Below are positions 28,119 to 36,479 of a stretch of DNA of 64,000 nucleotides, in pieces. Position numbers and translations under genes: made by a program. The notes below the pieces were generated by a model. That model did not search any database. It saw only the letters and a program-made list of their open reading frames with translations, and was not told the origin of the DNA. How positions within the stretch are numbered: position 1 is the stretch's first letter; every line of letters starts with the position of its first letter. The stretch lies in contig JAJQED010000004.1 of NCBI GenBank assembly GCA_021201825.1, positions 62,001-126,000 of the forward strand. The letters run 5' to 3'. This DNA is from Alistipes sp. GTDB lineage: Bacteria > Bacteroidota > Bacteroidia > Bacteroidales > Rikenellaceae.

Positions 28119-28296
28119 ACTGTTCGAGGGAAAACCATTTTGTTATGGTAAACACTATTGCTTACCTCTATGGCAAAGATATAAATAAATAGCAACGACG
28201 GAATAGCACCGAATAGATAGGAACGATTGCAATTGTCCTAAAAATCGGATCCAGGAGGAGATATTTTCGCTGGGTAATATAAAAACTTAGCCCTGA

Positions 28297-30960
28297 ATGA
28301 AAACATTAATTTTATTTACTGTCGTATTAATATTGGCAGGCTGTCAGAAAGTGAAGGTTCATGATACAAGTGAAAACCTTACACCTGTCAAATTTAAAGT
28401 GAGTGCATCCGCAAGTGTAGTGCAAAGCCGTAACACAGTGGAGTCCGACATCCAAATTATGTTGTTCGGAATAGACAATGTTGTAAACTATTGTATAAGT
28501 TCTGTAACCGGAGATATTTCTATTTCCGTAGTTCCGGGCAGGTATAACCTCTATGTTATTACCGGTGTTGAAACGCGGTTAAGTGGAATGAAAGAACATG
28601 AACTGAAAGATTTTGAGTTAACGGATGAATTGTTAGAGTTCCAGATACCGACCACCCATCACAGTGTAATTAATATACCGGACCAATCGGCCGTGTATAT
28701 AATACCAGAGATATTAACGTCCCGAACAGCTGCAAGATTAAACTGGAACGTGCAGGTGTCAAGCGAGGGTATTGAATTAGAGTCGGTATCTTTATGCAGC
28801 GTACCAAACTCATTTAATCCATTTGCAGTACAAAGTAATCCTGTATTTTCGGATGGAAAACCAACTCGGTTATCGGGTCAATCTGCTAACGGTATTTTCT
28901 ACCTGTTCGAGAATCTGGCCGGCATAAACACAAATATACTTAACCATCGGGACAAATCCCCTGAAAATGCTCCTGACAACGCAAGCTATTTACATATAAG
29001 AGCGACCGCCGATAATCGGATGATCGATTACTTTGTGTTCCTGGGAGGCAATAACACTACTGATTTTAACATTCATAGGAATACGACCTATACCTACCTG
29101 ATAGATATTAAAGGTCCTGATGAAATCGATACCAGGATTTACGATTATGCTATACACATCGTGGAGTCAGGCACACTATTACCCGGGTATATTGCGGCCG
29201 GGGATTCGATAAACGGAAGAATAGATATTGAGGGAAGAAACGCGATCTACAATCATTCATATGAATTGGAATTTTACGGCAATATACCTTCTGGCATTAC
29301 ACTGAACGGTGCTGCCGTTACAACGGACCCGGTACCGATTTCGAATGAGTACATTATCGGGTTCAACCCTCACTCTGTCGTTGTAGATAACACTATGTTG
29401 TCCTACACTATATATGTCACAGATAATTATGGCTATAAATGGTCATTTGAACAAGATTATCTATGCATGAATCTACTTGAAATCGAGTATTCCGGGTTGG
29501 CTGAAAAGGAGAACGTTATAGTTTCTATTGATAAAGGATATGTAAAAAAACAATCGGGTTCTAAAGACCTGATACTTTGCCCCGGCAACATCCTGTTGAA
29601 TTTTGAGACCGACGGGTATTCTATTTTAAAGGGGCTTTATACCGAACCGCTACGGCTAACATCCATAACCAGCGATAATACTTATAATTATCTTGCCACT
29701 AAACCGGCCGAGAAATATTATGCCGATTTCCATACTGGTTTCGTTGATATTAACACAGACCCGGACAGGGTTGCTGTGGAATCCGAAGTTGAAGTAATAA
29801 GACATGAGCATGGTTATACATTACCTCGTCACTCCGTTGTTAGACTAACTCCAATAACAAAGGGACAGAATTTCGAGAAATGGATTACTGACGAGAAATA
29901 CAATCCGGTGAATGGAAATACAATACAATTAACCATTGAAGATAATATCGAAATTCAAGCCGTTTTCCAGGAACCTTTAAATCTATCAATCGCAACTACT
30001 TCAAATTCCTATGTTACTTCCAAACGTAACCATTCATATCGATTTAACGGTCTGATTAAAGGTAATGGGGTAACTAACGGTATCGACGTAAACCCTGCCA
30101 ACGATTTTAAATATGCCGAAGTGCTTTGGGAAACAGGAAATACCCGAGGGGAGGTAATCAGCGAGGTGTTTTCTGATGGAAAGGATATAACGTTCACCAC
30201 AGGTGACCTTATAGGAAATGCCGTAATTGCTGCGTTCAACGGTAATGATGAAATCGTATGGAGTTGGCATATATGGTCTATCGATGGTGAATTGACTTCT
30301 GTTCATCTGACGGACGGACATCAGATAATGGATCGCAATCTTGGTGCGTTGTCTCTGAAAGCTCCCGAAAGTTATGGGTTGTACTACCAATGGGGACGCA
30401 AGGACCCTTTTATGGGTCCCAATAATGCAGCTACAACAGTAAACCTTGATAATCACTACTGGACGCAAACTATTGGCACTGTTGTGTTATCTAAATCATT
30501 TGAAATGCCCATGAGGATCCTAAATGGCAATGGCAGCGGTAGTACGCATGATTGGCTTGAACCACAGGATTACCGGTTATGGGGTTTAAGGGAGGGTGCA
30601 ACGGTTTCCTCCGAAGTAATTAAAACTTTGTTTGACCCTTGTCCGGTCGGGTGGAAAATTATGCATGTTCAGAGTTATTGGGAATCATTCTTTCTGGCGG
30701 CAAACAGATCTTATACTGCTAACTCCGTAAAATTCTCACACGGTGGTCAAACCCTTGAAATCCCATTCGGGGGTTTGTACGACACTTATGAACAAACATG
30801 GAACAATGTGGGAGAACATGCATATTTTTGGTTTGGTTCCACAAATTATAATTATACCATTTCGATGGGTTTCATGGATTACCTCGGTTGCTCGAATCAG
30901 ATTTCATCTAACATATGGAGGGCAAATACAGCACCGGTACGATGTATTAAAGATAAATAG
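28297..30960 (+). CDS. Second DUF4906-like large lipoprotein, paralog of 21524..24325
   Basis: 887 aa, lipobox ILAGC; shared 'GLYYQWGRKDPF', 'DPCPVGWKI', 'PVRCIKDK'. Confidence 0.75.
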   Translation: MKTLILFTVVLILAGCQKVKVHDTSENLTPVKFKVSASASVVQSRNTVESDIQIMLFGIDNVVNYCISSVTGDISISVVPGRYNLYVITGVETRLSGMKEHELKDFELTDELLEFQIPTTHHSVINIPDQSAVYIIPEILTSRTAARLNWNVQVSSEGIELESVSLCSVPNSFNPFAVQSNPVFSDGKPTRLSGQSANGIFYLFENLAGINTNILNHRDKSPENAPDNASYLHIRATADNRMIDYFVFLGGNNTTDFNIHRNTTYTYLIDIKGPDEIDTRIYDYAIHIVESGTLLPGYIAAGDSINGRIDIEGRNAIYNHSYELEFYGNIPSGITLNGAAVTTDPVPISNEYIIGFNPHSVVVDNTMLSYTIYVTDNYGYKWSFEQDYLCMNLLEIEYSGLAEKENVIVSIDKGYVKKQSGSKDLILCPGNILLNFETDGYSILKGLYTEPLRLTSITSDNTYNYLATKPAEKYYADFHTGFVDINTDPDRVAVESEVEVIRHEHGYTLPRHSVVRLTPITKGQNFEKWITDEKYNPVNGNTIQLTIEDNIEIQAVFQEPLNLSIATTSNSYVTSKRNHSYRFNGLIKGNGVTNGIDVNPANDFKYAEVLWETGNTRGEVISEVFSDGKDITFTTGDLIGNAVIAAFNGNDEIVWSWHIWSIDGELTSVHLTDGHQIMDRNLGALSLKAPESYGLYYQWGRKDPFMGPNNAATTVNLDNHYWTQTIGTVVLSKSFEMPMRILNGNGSGSTHDWLEPQDYRLWGLREGATVSSEVIKTLFDPCPVGWKIMHVQSYWESFFLAANRSYTANSVKFSHGGQTLEIPFGGLYDTYEQTWNNVGEHAYFWFGSTNYNYTISMGFMDYLGCSNQISSNIWRANTAPVRCIKDK

Positions 30961-31005
30961 TATCTTTTTAGAAAGGCGTATCAATTCATCCGCGTTCACA
31001 ATAAT

Positions 31006-31121
31006 AATGAGTCCGGACCACAGGCAAGGCTTTCCCTGTCCGGTGCCAATAAAAAAGTTCTGCTTATATAGCAGAACTTTTTTTATCTGGCAAGCCTTGC
31101 CAAGTGTTCCTGGGACTCATT
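31006..31121. repeat. Nested ~116-bp imperfect palindrome around a terminator-like hairpin
   Basis: aatgagtcc(31006-31014)/ggactcatt(31113-31121); ggcaaggct(31023-31031)/agccttgcc(31093-31101); inner aaaaagttctgc/gcagaacttttt. Confidence 0.75.
31051..31084 (+). terminator. Rho-independent terminator (inner hairpin)
   Basis: aaaaaagttctgc-ttatata-gcagaactttttt. Confidence 0.85.
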
Positions 31122-31204
31122 TTAGCGTTACCGCAGAATAAAATGATAAAGAGTTAAATCATAATTATTTTTTTTGGAATTATAGTAATTGATACCTGAA
31201 GCTT

Positions 31205-31393
31205 ATGAGACGGTTTTTAAAAATTATGTTCGTCGCCATTTTAGTGGCGGTGATCTCAAGAGAAAACATAATTACGAACCTTGTTCTATTATGGTTCTTT
31301 AGCAATGTGCTTTACATCTTTCTAAGGTCACTTACAAAAGTGGCCTTCTTTGTTCTCAAAACAGTAGTAATATACGGTATAATCTTTCTTTAG
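31205..31393 (+). CDS. Small hydrophobic protein (62 aa)
   Basis: ORF with two TM-like segments. Confidence 0.4.
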   Translation: MRRFLKIMFVAILVAVISRENIITNLVLLWFFSNVLYIFLRSLTKVAFFVLKTVVIYGIIFL

Positions 31394-31401
31394 CTCAAAA
31401 T

Positions 31402-31740
31402 ATAAAAACTTAATGTTAAGTGTGATCACGAAACCAAACAGCAATGTTAAAAAGCTCTAAAACGGCCATATCAATATAAACCTGAATGAAAAAATCGAAG
31501 TTAAATAGCTCATTATAAAAACTTAATGTCATGTGTGATCACGAAACCAAACAGCCGGTGTAAAACAGCTCTAAAATGGCCATATTAATATAAACCTGAA
31601 TGAAAAAATCGAAGTTAAAAGCTCGTTATAAAAACTTAATGTCATGTATGATCACGAAACCAAAAAGCCGGTGTAAAACAGCTCTAAAACGGCCATATCA
31701 ATATAAACCTGGATGAAAAAATCGAAGTTAAATATCTCAT
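31402..31740 (+). repeat. Three tandem ~112-114 bp degenerate copies of the 5' part of the downstream small gene
   Basis: TGTGATCACG-like anchors at 31421, 31533, 31647 and 31761 (intact gene); each degenerate copy has a stop about 10 codons in. Confidence 0.9.
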
Positions 31741-31757
31741 TATTAAATCTTAATGTT

Positions 31758-31931
31758 ATGTGTGATCACGAAAACAAACAGGCTGTATTAAAACGAGCCG
31801 AAAACGGCTATACCAATATAACACTTATTGAAAAAGTCGGAGATAAATGGCTGGTAGAAATAAACGGAAGCGGCAACCAAACCGAAGTTTACGAAGATGA
31901 ATTCATTGTCGAAGATTATGAACTACGTTAA
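31758..31931 (+). CDS. Small protein (57 aa), intact last unit of the tandem array
   Basis: MCDHENKQAVLKRAENGYTNITLIEKVGDKWLVEINGSGNQTEVYEDEFIVEDYELR; the ORF-track start at 31713 lies inside a degenerate repeat. Confidence 0.65.
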   Translation: MCDHENKQAVLKRAENGYTNITLIEKVGDKWLVEINGSGNQTEVYEDEFIVEDYELR

Positions 31932-32023
31932 TTAAGCCAGAAATACCTAAAACACAAAAAGTAAAAAATAATCGGATACAGCGGCCATTTATGGCTGCTG
32001 TTTTCATTTAATAATATTTCAAT

Positions 32024-32458
32024 ATGAAAAGACAGAAACTTGCAATCGAGACAATCGCAGAGGAGCTTGCGATGATCGAACTGTGCAAACAGTACAGAAG
32101 TGAAAAGGGAATAGTAAGGATCGACGCTATTTACCGACACTTATTTCCACGGCCTGTGATGAAAAGTGAGCCGCAACAACTATTTGACAGCATATACCTG
32201 ACGACTTTGGAACGACTAATGGACCAAGAGGGAATACCTGCCGTCACACTGCCGCACATCCCGGGGGACAATTACTACGAAACCCGGAATGACTATATAA
32301 ATCATCTCGCAGCAGAAAACGGTGTTGATGCTTACACTGTTAAAATCTTCGCCGAGTTATATGGCCCTGACGAGGATTTCGGTGCGCTTCCGCTTGCAGT
32401 AAAACGTGAGAGCGCTATGCGTAAGTTTCCATCGGAATGTTGGCCGGGGGATATATAG
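32024..32458 (+). CDS. Hypothetical protein (144 aa), overlaps next gene
   Basis: ORF with 22-nt overlap with the PP-loop gene ORF. Confidence 0.6.
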   Translation: MKRQKLAIETIAEELAMIELCKQYRSEKGIVRIDAIYRHLFPRPVMKSEPQQLFDSIYLTTLERLMDQEGIPAVTLPHIPGDNYYETRNDYINHLAAENGVDAYTVKIFAELYGPDEDFGALPLAVKRESAMRKFPSECWPGDI

Positions 32459-32460
32459 CG

Positions 32461-33294
32461 ATGAAGCGTAAAAAACTTGTTATATCGTTTTCAGGAGGTC
32501 TATCGTCGGCATATATGACAAAGCGCCTCTTGGAAATTACGAGCCGTGATGAATGGGAAATAGCCGTCGTGTTCGCTAATACCGGAAAAGAAAGGGAAGA
32601 GACATTACAATTTATTTCAGACTGCGATAACTATTTCGGATTCAATACGGCATGGGTCGAAGCAGTCATAAATCCGCAAGCCGGCAAAGGCACCCGCCAC
32701 AAAATAGTCAACTATGATACGGCTTATCGTAACGGGGAACCTTTCGAGCAGATGATTCGCAAGTACGGACTGCCTAATATCAGGTGCAAACAATGTACAC
32801 GAGAGTTAAAGGTAAATGCGATACGATCCTATGCGAAATATACACTCGGCTGGAAGAAGTTCTACACAGCTATCGGAATAAGAGCCGATGAAGCCCAAAG
32901 GATAAGTTCGAAACGTGATGAACTTCTCTACCTCTATCCGATGGTGCATGACTTCCCGACAATCAGGCAGGATGTAAATATTTTCTGGAGTGTTCAACCT
33001 TTCACCCTTAATCTTAAGAGTTATCAAGGAAACTGCGATCTATGTTTCGAAAAGTCAGAACGTAAACTTATAACTCTTTGCCATGAAAAACCGCATATGG
33101 CGAACTGGTGGCTGGAAATGGAACGTAGGTATTCACATTATATCTCACCGGGAAAGACAAAGCAACTTGAATTACCGCTTATGTTTTTCAGGCAAAAACG
33201 TAGTATAGCCTACTTCTTGGCAAAAGCAGAACGGGGTGATTTTATCCCTGCTGCCGACGAAAGTAAAATATTAAGCCATACAAGATCATTATAG
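32461..33294 (+). CDS. PP-loop / PAPS-reductase-like protein
   Basis: MKRKKLVISFSGGLSSAYMTKRLLE (SGG PP-loop), C-x2-C motifs 'RCKQCTRELK' and 'NCDLCFEKSE'; ORF-track start 32437, ATG MKRKK at 32461. Confidence 0.82.
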   Translation: MKRKKLVISFSGGLSSAYMTKRLLEITSRDEWEIAVVFANTGKEREETLQFISDCDNYFGFNTAWVEAVINPQAGKGTRHKIVNYDTAYRNGEPFEQMIRKYGLPNIRCKQCTRELKVNAIRSYAKYTLGWKKFYTAIGIRADEAQRISSKRDELLYLYPMVHDFPTIRQDVNIFWSVQPFTLNLKSYQGNCDLCFEKSERKLITLCHEKPHMANWWLEMERRYSHYISPGKTKQLELPLMFFRQKRSIAYFLAKAERGDFIPAADESKILSHTRSL

Positions 33295-33332
33295 AAGAGA
33301 TTATTCAAGAGGATAGGTTATTTAGTTCACGG

Positions 33333-33355
33333 GCACCCGATAACGGGTGCTTTTT
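33333..33355 (+). terminator. Rho-independent terminator
   Basis: gcacccg-ataa-cgggtgcttttt. Confidence 0.85.
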
Positions 33356-33378
33356 CATTTTAATTAAACTTCAAAATT

Positions 33379-34170
33379 ATGTCATACGAATCGAGAAAAA
33401 ACAGGGCGGAAAGGTTCCGCAACCTTGCTTACAAAGCAAAAGACAAATCAAATGCAGCTTATGAACAGTCCAATAAAGCGGTATCGGGGATTCCGATGGG
33501 CCAACCAATACTCGTGGGCCATCATTCGGAAAAGAGGCACAGGGCGGCCCTAAAACGCAGTCATAATGCAATGGACATATCTGTCGAAGAGGCAGGTAAG
33601 GCTGATTATTACGAAAGGAAGGCTCATGCCGCGGAAAACAATAAGGCAATTTACAATGATGATCCAGATGCAGTGAATAAGCTTAAAGAAAAACTTGCCA
33701 ACCTGGAAACATTACAAGAGCACATGAAAGCGGCAAATAAGATATTTAAAAACAGGAAACTATCCCGTGAAGAGAAGATCGAAAAAGTTGCGGCGCTGAA
33801 AATTTCACGGCCAGAAGCAGAGTCAATGCTGGAGGGTGATTCTTGCGGAAGTATTGGATATGCCAGTTTTGAACTCGCGAACAACAACGCTAATATTCAA
33901 ACAACCCGTAAACGGCTTGAAGAGGTTATGTCACTCGGGCAAAGGGAATACAAGGAGTATCAGATCAACGGATATAAAGTGTGCGAGGACCCAAAAGATG
34001 ACCGGTTTAGAATTTTCTTCGGATTTAAACCGGATGAGGAGATCCGCAAACAACTCAAATCATCCGGGTATCGGTGGTCGCCATCAAATCAGGCATGGCA
34101 GGCAAGCCTCAAACCACTATATATTGACATGGGTAAGGCTATACTCGAATCTATGCCTACAAAAGAATAG
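33379..34170 (+). CDS. DUF3560-like ICE protein
   Basis: 263 aa; 'HHSEKRHRAALKRSHNAMDISVEEAGKADYYERKAHAAE'. Confidence 0.8.
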   Translation: MSYESRKNRAERFRNLAYKAKDKSNAAYEQSNKAVSGIPMGQPILVGHHSEKRHRAALKRSHNAMDISVEEAGKADYYERKAHAAENNKAIYNDDPDAVNKLKEKLANLETLQEHMKAANKIFKNRKLSREEKIEKVAALKISRPEAESMLEGDSCGSIGYASFELANNNANIQTTRKRLEEVMSLGQREYKEYQINGYKVCEDPKDDRFRIFFGFKPDEEIRKQLKSSGYRWSPSNQAWQASLKPLYIDMGKAILESMPTKE

Positions 34171-34757
34171 TGAATAAAATAACGGGCTGCACTGTTCGTG
34201 CAGCCCTTAAATTTAAATTTATGGGGAGAATAAAGCAAATCGGAGACTTCGAACCCACAAATGAATTGGTGGCTCTGCATCGCAAGGCAATCGAAGCGAT
34301 ACGATTTCGCAAACTTATAGAGCCAATCGTGCGGCAGTACCAAACAACTGTACTGGCAAAAAACTGTTGGATGAATCACGGGGAAATTGAGCTGAGAAAA
34401 GAGTTTGGTGCAACCGTTAAACTCGAACCGGTATACGATCCCTTAGATATATTCAAACTATCTGATGAAGACCGTAATGAATATTTGCGGCAATGCAGAC
34501 AGGAGATGGAAATACATTTTCCGGGCAAATTCTCGAAAGACGAAGTTTGTGCATTGACTTATGCCAAACACGAGGAATCGATGGCCATCAAAGAACTAAC
34601 TGTAAAATTCTGTTCAGAGAGTTCAGAGTTTCAGTTCGTGAATTCGGATGTTTTGGAAGAAATGGACTTGATGGAATTTCAGGCACTCACCGATATAGTT
34701 TTTGATAAACTAAGATGCTGTTTTAAATATTACAAACCAGAATCGAATGGAAACTAA
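34170..34757 (+). CDS. Hypothetical protein (195 aa); probable start near 34221
   Basis: ORF; a strong hairpin gggctgcac-tgttc-gtgcagccc (34184-34206) precedes the likely start MGRIKQIGDFEP. Confidence 0.6.
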   Translation: MNKITGCTVRAALKFKFMGRIKQIGDFEPTNELVALHRKAIEAIRFRKLIEPIVRQYQTTVLAKNCWMNHGEIELRKEFGATVKLEPVYDPLDIFKLSDEDRNEYLRQCRQEMEIHFPGKFSKDEVCALTYAKHEESMAIKELTVKFCSESSEFQFVNSDVLEEMDLMEFQALTDIVFDKLRCCFKYYKPESNGN

Positions 34758-34788
34758 AAAAATTAGGCGGAATTCTTAAAGAGTTGCT

Positions 34789-35688
34789 CTATTTGTGTTT
34801 ATCACTGAAAAAATCTTGTGGCATTTCAGATAACTTTGATTTTGTATGATCGTAAACAGGTGTCCCTATCTCTCTAAATTTTAATTCATTTTGTTCCAGT
34901 TTAGAAAGTCTATCCAAACCAATCTGCCGGTACTTTTCTATTTTCTCAATTCCCGTGACTCTTCTATCATTTTTTAAACTGGCTAACATTGTTGAACCCA
35001 CACCAGCATATGGATCCAAAACCCAATCAAATTTATCAGTTAGGGCTAATACACATCTTTCAACCAGTTCAATGGGATACTGGCAAGGGTGCTCCGTCTT
35101 TTCTATGTGATTTGCTTTAACATTAGGTATATCCCAAATCTCTTTTTCCCAATCATGCAGTAATATATTCCAAATATCAGAGGGGTTTTTACCCTTCGGG
35201 TTGCCGGAATATTTGCCTTTATGAGGTCCTTTGAAATGTTTTTTCCCAGGATACTTTGATGGTATCCTTACAGAATCCAGATTAAATGTATAATCATCAT
35301 TCTTCGTGAACCACAAAATAGTTTCATAACGACCAGAAAATTTTTTCGAAGAATGGAGACCGTGGCCAAACTGCCATATTATCCTGTTACGTAGTCGTAA
35401 TCCTCTTTTTTTGAATATATTATAAAATATTATATCTAACGGAAAAACCTCGCTGTCATCCACGAAATTTCCAACTTGCCAACAAATACTCTCTTGTGGA
35501 TGAAGCACCCGTATTAATTCGTCTATAACTTCTTCTTGAGTTTCCAAATAATGTTCAATCGACTCTTTTAACTCATATTCCTTACCGATATTGTAAGGCG
35601 GAGAAGTCATAATCAGTTTGTATGTATCTTTTTCGAATGTTTTGAGAATTTCCAAACAATCCCCTTCAAGATAACTGTGTTCTACCAT
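34789..35688 (-). CDS. Solitary DNA methyltransferase (beta-type N4/N6 MTase)
   Basis: 'LIMTSPPYNIGKEYEL' (motif IV, N-terminal) and 'VLDPYAGVGSTMLASLKNDRRVTGIE' (motif I, C-terminal). Confidence 0.9.
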   Translation of the reverse strand: MVEHSYLEGDCLEILKTFEKDTYKLIMTSPPYNIGKEYELKESIEHYLETQEEVIDELIRVLHPQESICWQVGNFVDDSEVFPLDIIFYNIFKKRGLRLRNRIIWQFGHGLHSSKKFSGRYETILWFTKNDDYTFNLDSVRIPSKYPGKKHFKGPHKGKYSGNPKGKNPSDIWNILLHDWEKEIWDIPNVKANHIEKTEHPCQYPIELVERCVLALTDKFDWVLDPYAGVGSTMLASLKNDRRVTGIEKIEKYRQIGLDRLSKLEQNELKFREIGTPVYDHTKSKLSEMPQDFFSDKHK

Positions 35689-35755
35689 TTATTATAAAGA
35701 TTGATTTAATTAGGTTGAGTAATTCCTATGGGTTTTAACTTTTACCAGATAGCTA

Positions 35756-36046
35756 TCAACGTGGTCCGTGGTAGTTTTTTTCAAGAACATTTTCAATCAA
35801 AGACAATGGATACAATATCTTACCGACAAGAATCGTATAGGGCAGTACGTTGTTATCGCGGTAGTTCTGTAAAGCTCTCGGGCTTATATGATAGCGATTC
35901 ATAACCTGTTCCGCTGTTAAATATATCTCTCCTGCTATATGGTGTGGCAAATTAGATTCAATATTTAGCAACGAAGCTTCTGCCTTTTCGATCCTCTCGA
36001 TTATATCCATATAGATAGGGGAGAACTTCCCTATAAAATCATCCAT
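35756..36046 (-). CDS. Excisionase-like HTH protein
   Basis: 'IYLTAEQVMNRYHISPRALQNYRDNNVLPYTILVGKILYPLSLIENVL' (HTH_17-type). Confidence 0.8.
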   Translation of the reverse strand: MDDFIGKFSPIYMDIIERIEKAEASLLNIESNLPHHIAGEIYLTAEQVMNRYHISPRALQNYRDNNVLPYTILVGKILYPLSLIENVLEKNYHGPR

Positions 36047-36356
36047 TACTATTTCGTTTTACGGTCAATTTATCAAGCCGAGCTTTAACGTCTTTTACTT
36101 TATATAATATCTTACCGTTTATATTTGAGAAAGGTATTACGCCTAACTCCCGATAATTTTGAAGAGTTCTCGGTGAGACATTAATTATCCGGCATATTGT
36201 TTTAGTATCGAGCCAACTATCCGGATCCAAATTGATTCTCTCTGCCAATTTTTGGCAACCATGTGAAAGTCGTACAACCCTAATGCATATATCATCTAAA
36301 ACTTTCTCATCGATAAGAACATATCCCATTTCTGATAAATTAAATTTACGCTGCAA
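36039..36356 (-). CDS. Excisionase-like HTH protein, paralog of neighbour
   Basis: 'SWLDTKTICRIINVSPRTLQNYRELGVIPFSNINGKILYKVKDVKARLDKL'. Confidence 0.8.
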   Translation of the reverse strand: MQRKFNLSEMGYVLIDEKVLDDICIRVVRLSHGCQKLAERINLDPDSWLDTKTICRIINVSPRTLQNYRELGVIPFSNINGKILYKVKDVKARLDKLTVKRNSNG

Positions 36357-36479
36357 ATAAACGATTTTAAATGGATGACAGAAAGGAACTTCCTATCTGT
36401 TCATATCTATTCATTAATAAGTCGGACCCGAAGGCCCGACTTATATAAAAATCATCTTAGATAGAATATGTGTAAGATA

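Noticed and set aside
30743-31141. 132-aa ORF overlapping the end of the second tip-like gene and the nested palindrome
   Set aside because: Alternate frame of a better supported CDS, runs through the terminator.
31402-31931. Regularly spaced repeats considered as a CRISPR array
   Set aside because: Units are ~113 bp of continuous homology with no spacers, align to the adjacent coding gene, and no cas genes are present.
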